Shown: piece after piece, positions 24,848 through 32,537 of the stretch
How positions within the stretch are numbered: position 1 is the first letter of the stretch
Layout of the letters: each line of letters begins with the position of its first letter
Origin: Pseudomonas luteola NBRC 103146
GTDB lineage: Bacteria; Pseudomonadota; Gammaproteobacteria; Pseudomonadales; Pseudomonadaceae
Assembly: GCF_002091675.1 (NCBI RefSeq)
Contig: NZ_BDAE01000008.1
Location: 62,001-126,000, forward strand
Length of the DNA stretch: 64,000 nt
Reading direction: 5' to 3'
The notes under the pieces: generated by a model
What the model was told of the DNA's origin: nothing
What the model saw: only the letters and a program-made list of their open reading frames with translations
Database searches by the model: none
Position numbers and translations under genes: made by a program

Positions 24848-25261
24848 ATGAATGGTGTTATTGAAGAGCCTAAAGCTTTGCTTGAAGGCCACTGGCTTGT
24901 CTTGATTGAAGATGATCCACTTCTGCAAAGTATTTTATCGGGCTTCGTGGAAGAGCTGGGCGGTCGTGTCAGCAGCTTCGAGACGGCTGATGATGCGTTG
25001 GTTTACATGCTCAGTGCAGGTGAAAAGCCCTCTCTGGTCGTCACCGATCATCTGGTGCCTGGACAGATCAAGGGCGCCGAGCTGGCAACCATGGTTGGCG
25101 CACGCTGGCCAGGTCTTTCAGTCATTGTAACCACCGGACGTGATCTGGAGACCATTCCTGAGCTACCAGACGGCATGCTTTATCTACAGAAGCCGTGGGA
25201 TTTGGTACAGATGAAAAAAGCCATTATCCAGATGCTAAAGAAAACATCTATCAGCCTCTAG
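24848..25261 (+). CDS. Single-domain response regulator (receiver only)
   Basis: 137-residue protein consisting of one CheY-like receiver domain without an output domain. Acidic residues IEDD near residue 20, phospho-acceptor Asp67 in VVTDHLVPG, a Thr in VIVTTGRD and the conserved Lys in LQKPWD are all present. Such proteins relay phosphate or bind a target directly. The hybrid kinase encoded convergently 160 bp downstream is a natural candidate partner, although it already carries its own receiver. The start ATG 24848 has only a weak ribosome-binding site (GGCTGG). Confidence 0.85.
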   Translation: MNGVIEEPKALLEGHWLVLIEDDPLLQSILSGFVEELGGRVSSFETADDALVYMLSAGEKPSLVVTDHLVPGQIKGAELATMVGARWPGLSVIVTTGRDLETIPELPDGMLYLQKPWDLVQMKKAIIQMLKKTSISL

Positions 25262-25422
25262 CAAAAGCGTGCATCCATTCAGACTGCGCCGCCAGTCATC
25301 CTTTAAAGAGCTATCCACGAGAAGACGGATTTTCCTCAGCTTAACCTGCCACATGGATAGCAAAGCGATTCGATCCATACCCATGCTGTCTGGATAACGC
25401 GGATCAAATGGTCAGGATGCCT

Positions 25423-27594
25423 TTAGGTTTCGTCCAGGATCATACGCACCTGCCTTCCGAATTCTTCAAGGGAGAAAGGTTTGGTAATCAGATGCATGCC
25501 CTCTTTGAGCTGCGCTTGTAGCGTGGCGATATCCTTGGCGAAGCCAGTAATGAACAGGACTTTCATCTCTGCTCGCTGATCGTGCATCAGCTTGGCAAGC
25601 TCAGAACCACTCATGTCTCCAGGCAGCCCGATATCGGTAATCAACAGATCGATTCGCTCATGCCTTTCCAGCTGTTTGAGAGAAGATTTACTATCGATAC
25701 CCTCAAGAACGGTATATCCCAGCTCTTCCAGCAGCTCGGTCAGCATCATTCGAATGATTGAATCATCTTCGACCAGTAGAATCGTCTCGCCTGACTTGGC
25801 CTCAGGAATGGTATTTTGCTCAAGGGCAATGATTTCCTCAGAGGTTACCTCATGGCTGGGCAAATACAGCGAGACAACAGTACCTTTGTCCGGACTGCTC
25901 TGAATAAAGGTTTGCCCACCGGATTGCCGGGCGAACCCATACACCATGGACAGTCCCAGGCCGGTCCCCTCGCCAAGTCCTTTGGTTGTAAAGAACGGAT
26001 CAAATGCCCGCTCGACCACCTCGGCTGACATACCAATGCCGTCGTCTGTCACTGTACACAACACGTAAGTACCTGGAGCCAAGCCCTGGATAGCGGCCTG
26101 CGCCTTATCGACCTCTACGTGTGAGGTCTGAATCTGGATAGTGCCTCCATTGAGCATCGCATCACGGGAATTGATACAAAGATTGAGCAAGGCATTTTCA
26201 AGCTGGCTGGGATCACAGAGCACAGCGCCCGTGTCAGGCGCGAATTTGGCTTCGACCGATATCTGCGGTCCTACGGTGCGCTTGATCAGCTCCTCTAGCT
26301 CCACCACCAGTCGATCTGGTCGTACCGGCCTGGCTTCCAAAGGTTGTTGGCGTGAGAATGCCAACAGGCGATGAGTCAGGGCCGAGGCCTTGTTGGCCGA
26401 ACTCATGGCTGCGCCAATGTAGCGTGACAGCTCGCCTGATCGGCCTTGCTCGACCCGTTTCTGCAGCAACTCGAGAGCAGCGATAATCCCAGCGAGCATA
26501 TTGTTGAAGTCGTGGGCAATCCCTCCTGTAAGTTGCCCGATGGCATCCATCTTCTGGCTTTGACGCAGTTTCTTTTCCACCAGCTCACGCTCACGCTCGG
26601 ACTCACTCAGTGCAAGCGTGCTCTCGGATACCCGCTCCTCCAGAATATCGTTCCAGTCTCGCAACGCTTCTTCCAGCTGCTTGCTTTCGACAATATTCTC
26701 GACCGTACCATGCCAGCGGAGGATTTCGCCCTGGGCATTTTTCCAGGGGAACGCGCGAATCCTGTGCCAGATAAACTCTCCAGAAGCGGTCCTGATCCGA
26801 ACCTGAGAATCATAGGGTGAGCCATTGGCCAGAGACCTGACCCAAGCGCTATCGGTGGCTTCTATGTCGTCTGGATGAACAACCTGCTTCCAGGTATCAC
26901 GCAAGGCCTGTTCATGGGAAAGTCCTGTCAATTCCAGCCAACGCTCGTCAAACCCAGACATCTTTCCATCCGGCGTAGCCGTCCAGGGAATCTGCGGATT
27001 CAACTGCGAGGAAATCCGGTACTGCTCTTCACTGAGCCGTAAGGCTGCAGCTGTCTGCTTGACCTTCTCCAACGTGGTCAGCCGATTGACCGAAGCAGCG
27101 ATCAGGTTCGCATAGCTTCGCAGGAACTGAATGTCGCTATCGTTAAAGCGCCGTGCACTCCGGCTGTCGACCTCAAGAATGCCGTAGGGCTTCTGATCTC
27201 GGGAGCCGATAATAATGACGTTGATTAGCGCCTTTACGCCGTGATCCTTGATGAAATCCGCATAAACGAAGCGTTTTTCGGTATTTATGTCATCCGAAAT
27301 CACGGGCGAGCCGGTCTGTAGCGCATGACCTTCAGAAGAGCGCTTATCAACCTTGATGGTTTCCTGGCCTACGATGCCCGGCCGCCAGCCCACACCTGCC
27401 TTTACAAGCAGGGTGTGGCCATCAGGCTGAAGCTCCATCACCTTGGCCAGATCTGTACCCAGCGCGTGCCCTACAAGGCGACAAGCCTCGTGAAGTATCT
27501 CATCCAGGCTTTCTGACTGAAGCGCCAACTCACCAAACTGTGCAAGGATAGCTTGCCGTTTCAGTAAATCAGCTTCGCGATTGGTAGCAGACAA
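25423..27594 (-). CDS. Hybrid sensor histidine kinase (GAF-PAS-HisKA-HATPase-REC)
   Basis: 723-residue cytoplasmic sensor kinase; no transmembrane segment is visible. Order: GAF domain (about 20-175), PAS domain with PAC (about 190-310), a coiled linker, HisKA with phospho-His361 in GGIAHDFNNML, and HATPase with DDGIGMS, DPFFTTKGLGEGTGLGL and a G2-type loop. The C-terminal receiver has Asp654 in LLITDIGLPG and Lys in LITKPFSLEE. The FFTTK...GTGLGLS arrangement is typical of soluble PAS/REC hybrid kinases in Pseudomonas and relatives. The GAF domain suggests a small-molecule or redox ligand. It is convergent with the lone receiver gene, a possible cognate pair. Confidence 0.9.
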   Translation of the reverse strand: MSATNREADLLKRQAILAQFGELALQSESLDEILHEACRLVGHALGTDLAKVMELQPDGHTLLVKAGVGWRPGIVGQETIKVDKRSSEGHALQTGSPVISDDINTEKRFVYADFIKDHGVKALINVIIIGSRDQKPYGILEVDSRSARRFNDSDIQFLRSYANLIAASVNRLTTLEKVKQTAAALRLSEEQYRISSQLNPQIPWTATPDGKMSGFDERWLELTGLSHEQALRDTWKQVVHPDDIEATDSAWVRSLANGSPYDSQVRIRTASGEFIWHRIRAFPWKNAQGEILRWHGTVENIVESKQLEEALRDWNDILEERVSESTLALSESERERELVEKKLRQSQKMDAIGQLTGGIAHDFNNMLAGIIAALELLQKRVEQGRSGELSRYIGAAMSSANKASALTHRLLAFSRQQPLEARPVRPDRLVVELEELIKRTVGPQISVEAKFAPDTGAVLCDPSQLENALLNLCINSRDAMLNGGTIQIQTSHVEVDKAQAAIQGLAPGTYVLCTVTDDGIGMSAEVVERAFDPFFTTKGLGEGTGLGLSMVYGFARQSGGQTFIQSSPDKGTVVSLYLPSHEVTSEEIIALEQNTIPEAKSGETILLVEDDSIIRMMLTELLEELGYTVLEGIDSKSSLKQLERHERIDLLITDIGLPGDMSGSELAKLMHDQRAEMKVLFITGFAKDIATLQAQLKEGMHLITKPFSLEEFGRQVRMILDET

Positions 27595-27946
27595 AAGACT
27601 TGGCTCCCTCGATAGGCTGAATAAGACTCGGACTCCTTACCCAATACCGACGTTCGTTCAGCCAGACGAAATACCAGTACCCGCCTTGAACATGCAGCGA
27701 CAGGCTAAAGCGCAGAGCGCTCCTGTAGCGCCTCCGATTTGGGTAGCAGCACAAAAGGTTCTGCCAACCACATGTCGTCTGCTCAACGATAGGGGTCGTC
27801 GGCAGACCACTGTGCCTGGAAAACCGCCTCTACAGTTCAGAACGGTAGCGTTTGATACCACCAGGCCACCTATCCTCACTATCCTAATAATCCGTGCGCC
27901 TGCTCTTTCCTGCCCGTTGCGAATCCCTTTCCTCTGGAGCGTGATC
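27595..27946. other. Gene-free 352-bp region
   Basis: Divergent promoter region between the hybrid kinase (-) and the MHS transporter (+). An open frame continues upstream of the transporter, but its residues do not look like the family and it has no ribosome-binding site. No repeat or operator was recognised. Confidence 0.5.
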
Positions 27947-29296
27947 ATGACCCAGGCAGCACCCGGTTCCGTCGACACCCATACGTTGCGAAAAGTCATT
28001 GCCGCCGCCTCGATCGGTAATTTCGTCGAATGGTTCGACTTTGCCATCTATGGCTTTCTTGCAACGATCATTGCCGAGCAATTCTTTCCCAGCGGCGACG
28101 CGAAAGCCGCTTTGCTCAAGACCTTTGCCGTATTCGCCGTCGCCTTTGCCTTCCGGCCATTGGGCGGCATCGTTTTCGGCATGCTGGGCGATCGGATCGG
28201 CCGCAAGAAGATACTGGCCCTGACAATCCTGATGATGGCCGGTGCCACGACGCTGATAGGCCTGTTACCTACCTATGCCGCCATAGGCATGGCCGCTCCG
28301 CTACTGCTGACCGTTATCCGATGCGCCCAGGGATTCTCGGCCGGAGGCGAATACGCGGGTGCCTGCGCCTATGTCATGGAGCATGCACCACGGGAAAAAC
28401 GCGCCACGTACGGAAGTTTCGTACCCGTATCGACGTTCTCGGCCTTTGCCTGTGCAGCCGTATTGGCCTACGGTCTGGATGCTACGCTTACCAAAGACGC
28501 CATGGCCAGCTGGGGCTGGCGTATACCCTTTCTTATTGCAGCGCCTCTAGGCCTCGTAGGCCTATATTTGAGGTTGCGGCTAGGCGAGACCCCGGCGTTC
28601 CAGTCTGTCGAGGCTCAACACGCAGTAGCACACGCGCCACTGCGTGAAACGCTCAAGTCCAATAGCGGAGCTATCTGTCGGCTGGGCGCGTTTATTTCCG
28701 TAACGGCCCTATCCTTCTACATGTTTACAACCTACTTTGCGACTTACCTGCAGGTAGCCGGTGGGCTTGATCGCGCCTCCGCCCTTCTGGTTACCGTCAT
28801 TGCCCTGGTTTTTGCAGCCATGCTATGCCCATTCGCAGGTCTCTTTTCAGACAGGGTCGGGCGCAAGGCTACCGTATTTACAACCTGTACCTTACTGATT
28901 GTTGTGGTTTATCCATCGTTCTGGATGGCCAGCTCAGGCAGCCTGCTGCTGTCGGTTCTAGGCGTACTGCTATTGGCCGTCGGAGCGGTACTGTCCGGTG
29001 TCGTTACCGCTGCGCTGCTGTCAGAAGTCTTCCCCACCCGGACGCGCTACACCGCCTCAGCCATTACCTACAACATGGCTTATACCGTTTTCGGCGGTAC
29101 TGCGCCTCTCATGGCAACCTATTTGATTGCACAGAGCGGTAGCAACCTGGCACCAGCGTTCTATCTCATCGCGATATCCGTAATGGCGTTGATCGGAGGT
29201 CTGCTGCTACCCGAGACGTCAAAGGTTGAACTGAGCGAGGTAACTGGGCGTGTGCCCGCTGCGGAGACGGCTTCCTTGACCAGCATGACCACCTGA
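27947..29296 (+). CDS. MHS-family MFS transporter (ProP/KgtP type)
   Basis: 449-residue proton symporter of the metabolite:H+ symporter branch of the MFS. Diagnostic features: ASIGNFVEWFDFAIYGFLA in the first helix, FRPLGGIVFGMLGDRIGRKK (the loop 2-3 motif), RCAQGFSAGGEYAGA in helix 4-5, and RVGRKATVFT in the symmetrical second-half loop. Relatives carry proline/betaine, alpha-ketoglutarate, citrate or shikimate; substrate cannot be called. I start at ATG 27947, which has GGAG seven bases upstream and matches the family N-terminus; the frame stays open for another 120 codons upstream without family similarity. It is followed by a 135-bp gap and appears monocistronic. Confidence 0.88.
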   Translation: MTQAAPGSVDTHTLRKVIAAASIGNFVEWFDFAIYGFLATIIAEQFFPSGDAKAALLKTFAVFAVAFAFRPLGGIVFGMLGDRIGRKKILALTILMMAGATTLIGLLPTYAAIGMAAPLLLTVIRCAQGFSAGGEYAGACAYVMEHAPREKRATYGSFVPVSTFSAFACAAVLAYGLDATLTKDAMASWGWRIPFLIAAPLGLVGLYLRLRLGETPAFQSVEAQHAVAHAPLRETLKSNSGAICRLGAFISVTALSFYMFTTYFATYLQVAGGLDRASALLVTVIALVFAAMLCPFAGLFSDRVGRKATVFTTCTLLIVVVYPSFWMASSGSLLLSVLGVLLLAVGAVLSGVVTAALLSEVFPTRTRYTASAITYNMAYTVFGGTAPLMATYLIAQSGSNLAPAFYLIAISVMALIGGLLLPETSKVELSEVTGRVPAAETASLTSMTT

Positions 29297-29431
29297 GCCG
29301 GTTTCAGCGGCAGGCGGCAAACCTGTCCATCGCCTGAACGTTTGTCAGCCTTTGTAACGATCAGGGAACAGGACGTCTCGCAGTGGAGTCCCCTTTAGAT
29401 ACCGATTGGTTCTATATGGAGATAACACACG

Positions 29432-30292
29432 ATGAAAGCCCTGCATGAACCACTAATGGCCACACGTAAGTCCCAGCAGTCACTCAATGAGCCTAATGTA
29501 CAGGGAACCGAGCGCACCCTTTCCCTCGTAGGTGGTGGCTTACTCCTGGCAGGCGGCCTGCGCCGTGGCGGTCTTCTGGGGCTGGCACAAATGGCCTTGG
29601 GCGCACTGGTAACAGCCCGTGGCGTCACTGGTCGTTGCAAGGCCAAGGCAGCGCTTACGCCTACGCCATACGAATCGCTTCTGCAGGAAGAGTACGGCTG
29701 GACCAATGCCGAAGCGATTTCCCGCACGATTACCATCGGCAAGCCTCGTGCCGAGGTCTACGATTTTGTACGCAGCATTGAAAATCTCCCCCTCTTCCTG
29801 CGTCGCCTCGAACGCGTCCAGCAGATGGACGCCACTCACTATCGCTGGGTTGCGGTAGGCCCACAGAATCGGACAGTAGAGTGGAATGCGTTCCTGGAGG
29901 AAGAGATTCCGCAGGAACGTATTGTCTGGAGCACCGAATCCACAGCATACCTTCAGCATAAAGCCACCCTCACCTTCAGAGATGCCCCTAACGGCATGGG
30001 AACGGAGTTGCAGGTCGTTTTGGCGTGTGAACCGCCAGCCGGCCGGGTGGGTTATGCCGCAGCCAGTCTGATCAGCCAATTCTCGGGACGTGAGCTTAAT
30101 CTTGATTTGCGTCGCCTGAAGCAGCTCCTGGAGACCGGCGAGATTACCAACAGCCTCATGAGAACAGGTGCTGTTGAACGGGTCCCGGTGGATGAAGTGT
30201 CAGCAACCGTACCGTTGGAAGGCGAAGTGATCAGCGAGCCGCGCACCATCGCGTCACATACCGATGAGACTCGTCAGGGAGGGGCTTACTGA
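29432..30292 (+). CDS. SRPBCC-domain (cyclase/dehydrase-like) membrane-associated protein
   Basis: 286-residue protein with an N-terminal glycine-rich hydrophobic region (SLVGGGLLLAGGLRRGGLLG) that looks like the YgaP/DUF2892-type membrane segment. An SRPBCC ligand-binding domain follows (about 95-235: ITIGKPRAEVYDFVRSIENLPLF and WNAFLEEEIPQERIVWSTE). Such proteins occur in Pseudomonas and relatives beside a zinc alcohol dehydrogenase, as here. ATG 29432 follows GGAGA by nine bases. Its stop overlaps the start of the dehydrogenase gene (TGATG-type junction), so they form an operon. The ligand is unknown. Confidence 0.8.
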   Translation: MKALHEPLMATRKSQQSLNEPNVQGTERTLSLVGGGLLLAGGLRRGGLLGLAQMALGALVTARGVTGRCKAKAALTPTPYESLLQEEYGWTNAEAISRTITIGKPRAEVYDFVRSIENLPLFLRRLERVQQMDATHYRWVAVGPQNRTVEWNAFLEEEIPQERIVWSTESTAYLQHKATLTFRDAPNGMGTELQVVLACEPPAGRVGYAAASLISQFSGRELNLDLRRLKQLLETGEITNSLMRTGAVERVPVDEVSATVPLEGEVISEPRTIASHTDETRQGGAY

Positions 30293-31461
30293 TGCGCGCG
30301 CTCACCTGGCAAGCCCCTAACGTTCTTCAAGTAGAAACCGTACCGGACCCGGAAATCGTTAATCCACGCGATGTCATTCTTCGCGTCACCATGTCATCGG
30401 TATGCGGCTCCGACCTTCACCTACTAGGCGGTTACGTGCCGGCCATGAAGCCGGGAGACATCATCGGCCATGAATTCATGGGTGAGGTAGTTGAAGTTGG
30501 CTCCGGCATTAGCCAATTCAAGAAGGGTGATCGCGTTGTTACCATATCCATTATAGGGTGCGGCAACTGCGAACACTGTCAGCGTAGCGATTTTTCCTGC
30601 TGCGACAACTCCAACCCGAATCCGGAAACGACAGATCTGGCCTACGGTCAACCGTGCTGCGGCATTATTGGTTACAGCCATGCCTTTGGCGGATATGCGG
30701 GAAGCCATGCGACGTATATCCGCGTGCCCTTTGCCGACGTCAACCTGTTCAAGGTGCCCGACGGCGTTACCAATGAGCAGGCAGTCTTTGTGTCGGACGC
30801 TGCGCCGACTGGCTATTTTGCTGCCGATAATGCCGATATCCAGCGGGGCGATACTGTCGCCGTCTGGGGCTGTGGCGGTGTTGGCCAGATGGCCATTCGC
30901 ATCGCCTACCTAATGGGTGCCGAACGGGTTATTGCTATCGACCGCTTCGCCTCTCGCCTTGAACTGGCCGAGAAGAAGGCCGGCGCGATTACCATCAATT
31001 ACGAAACCACGAATGTCCACGAAGCCTTGCTGGAGTTGACCGGTGGGCGCGGGCCGGACCGCTGCATCGACTGCGTCGGCATGGAAGCGCACGGCACCGA
31101 GCTGGATTATGTATACGACAAGACTAAACAACTGATGCACCTGCACACTGAGCGCGGCACTGTGCTTCGTCAGGCCATTCGGGCCTGTCGCAAAGGCGGT
31201 ACGGTATCCGTGGTGGGTGTTTACGGCGGCCTCCTAGACAAATTCCCCATGGGCGCCATCGTCAACAAAGCCCTTACGGTTCGCTCTGGCCAGCAGCCAG
31301 GCCAGCGGTATGCCAATAAGCTGTTCGAGCACATTCAGAAAGGCGAGCTGGATCCGTCCTACCTGCTGACGCACCCGATGAGTCTGGAAGATTCACCGCG
31401 CGGTTATGCCATGTTCAAGGAAAAGACCGAGGACTGCATGCGCGCGGTATTCATGCCGTAA
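30292..31461 (+). CDS. Zinc-dependent alcohol dehydrogenase (formaldehyde-dehydrogenase-like)
   Basis: 389-residue medium-chain dehydrogenase. Catalytic zinc ligands lie in SVCGSDLHLLGGY and IIGHEFMGEV. The structural zinc loop is GCGNCEHCQRSDFSCC. The nucleotide-binding loop is VWGCGGVGQMAIRIAYLMGA, followed by VIAIDRF, whose Asp favours NAD. Length and the YGQPCCGIIGYSHAFGGYAG block place it with glutathione-independent formaldehyde dehydrogenase-like enzymes. It is translationally coupled to the SRPBCC gene upstream and 13 bp from the molybdopterin oxidoreductase gene downstream. Substrate unknown; an aldehyde or short alcohol is likely. Confidence 0.88.
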   Translation: MRALTWQAPNVLQVETVPDPEIVNPRDVILRVTMSSVCGSDLHLLGGYVPAMKPGDIIGHEFMGEVVEVGSGISQFKKGDRVVTISIIGCGNCEHCQRSDFSCCDNSNPNPETTDLAYGQPCCGIIGYSHAFGGYAGSHATYIRVPFADVNLFKVPDGVTNEQAVFVSDAAPTGYFAADNADIQRGDTVAVWGCGGVGQMAIRIAYLMGAERVIAIDRFASRLELAEKKAGAITINYETTNVHEALLELTGGRGPDRCIDCVGMEAHGTELDYVYDKTKQLMHLHTERGTVLRQAIRACRKGGTVSVVGVYGGLLDKFPMGAIVNKALTVRSGQQPGQRYANKLFEHIQKGELDPSYLLTHPMSLEDSPRGYAMFKEKTEDCMRAVFMP

Positions 31462-31474
31462 ATGGGAGTTGTGC

Positions 31475-32149
31475 ATGGACGACGAGAAGGATCACCCACC
31501 TCCAGAACCCACCAAACTGACCCAGTCCAAAGAGCGCTGGGTCAATGAGGGGCGCTATCTGACAGGCCGTATTTCACGGCCCGAAGAGGAGCGTTTACCG
31601 CCCGGTCAGCATCTGGTCAAGAACTGGCCCATACTGGATCTGGGCGTCAGGCCAACCGTTACTCGGGAGCGTTGGCAGCTAAACGTAATCGGCGCAGTGA
31701 AAAACCCGCAGAACTGGAACTGGGATGCCTTCATGGCGCAACCCCAGTCTCGGTTGGTCAGTGATATTCACTGTGTAACCAGCTGGTCTCGCTACGACAA
31801 TCAATGGCAGGGTGTAACCACGCAGGACCTGCTGGATCGTGTACAGCCGCACCCAGACGCGCGTTTTGTACTGCTCTACTCCAACGATGGGTATACCACC
31901 AACCTGAAGCTGGAGGATTTCGCAGCTCAGGGTGCCCTGCTTGCCCATTCCTGGGAAGGCAATCCCCTCTCAACCGAGCACGGCGGGCCGGTACGCCTGA
32001 TCATACCCCACCTGTACTTCTGGAAAAGTGCCAAGTGGATCAGGCGAATCCAGTTTCGGGTCAGCGATGTGCCCGGCTATTGGGAAGAGCGCGGGTATCA
32101 CAATCGTGGTGATCCCTGGCAGGAAGAACGTTATTCCGACGATGAGTGA
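31475..32149 (+). CDS. Cytoplasmic sulfite-oxidase-fold molybdopterin oxidoreductase
   Basis: 224-residue protein with the oxidoreductase molybdopterin-binding domain (sulfite oxidase/MsrP fold). The molybdenum-ligating Cys is about residue 100 in SDIHCVTSWSRYDNQW, and the substrate-side blocks YSNDGYTTNL and EHGGPVRLIIPHLYFWKSAK follow. There is no Tat or Sec signal peptide, so it should be cytoplasmic, unlike MsrP. ATG 31475 has GGGAG upstream. It is the third gene of the SRPBCC-dehydrogenase operon, and its stop is embedded in a bidirectional terminator hairpin. The physiological substrate is unknown. Confidence 0.85.
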   Translation: MDDEKDHPPPEPTKLTQSKERWVNEGRYLTGRISRPEEERLPPGQHLVKNWPILDLGVRPTVTRERWQLNVIGAVKNPQNWNWDAFMAQPQSRLVSDIHCVTSWSRYDNQWQGVTTQDLLDRVQPHPDARFVLLYSNDGYTTNLKLEDFAAQGALLAHSWEGNPLSTEHGGPVRLIIPHLYFWKSAKWIRRIQFRVSDVPGYWEERGYHNRGDPWQEERYSDDE

Positions 32150-32176
32150 TGCCTTCAGGCATCACTCACTCTTGTT
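32143..32176. terminator. Bidirectional terminator between convergent genes
   Basis: Perfect 11-bp arms TGAGTGATGCC and GGCATCACTCA with a TTCA loop, followed on the plus strand by CTCTTGTTTTC. It overlaps the stop codon of the molybdopterin gene and lies just past the receiver gene on the other strand. Confidence 0.8.
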
Positions 32177-32180
32177 TTCA

Positions 32181-32537
32181 TCAAGGGAAGTTGGCCTGTA
32201 ATGCCCTTTCCAAATCGTCAGGCTTGAACGGCTTGGCCAGAACCGGCCGATTTTTCCACTCTTCCGGCAACCCGTAGGCCCCATAACCAGTAGAGAACAT
32301 AAAGGGGATGTCGCGCGCGGCCAGCTGCTCGGCAATCGGAAAAATTTCACGCCCACCTACATTCACATCCAGAATGGCCAGATCGAAAGTTTCTGAGGTG
32401 GCCAGCCGCATGCCTTCATCAAAATCAGCCGCGCTACCTGCTACGTCGTAGCCAAGCTCATCCAGGATATCTTCAAGCAGCATGGCGATCAGTGTTTCGT
32501 CTTCGACAAGCAAGACACGTTTACGGGTAGTGGTCAA
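32181..32537 (-). CDS. Single-domain response regulator coupled to HWE kinase
   Basis: Receiver-only protein of about 118 residues: acidic pair in VLLVEDET, phospho-acceptor Asp57 in LAILDVNVGG, and Lys in VLAKPFKPDD. The favoured start is TTG 32537, which shares bases with the stop of the upstream kinase gene (TTGA) and has GGAAG upstream. An ATG at 32594 would add 19 non-conserved residues. The VNVGG receiver subtype is the one usually paired with HWE/HisKA_2 kinases. Coupled translation makes it the obvious partner of that kinase, although the kinase lacks its phospho-histidine. Confidence 0.82.
   Translation of the reverse strand: MTTTRKRVLLVEDETLIAMLLEDILDELGYDVAGSAADFDEGMRLATSETFDLAILDVNVGGREIFPIAEQLAARDIPFMFSTGYGAYGLPEEWKNRPVLAKPFKPDDLERALQANFP

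Noticed and set aside
27581-27946. 122-codon N-terminal extension of the MHS transporter
   Set aside because: Not like the family; the ATG at 27947 matches the usual N-terminus and has GGAG upstream.
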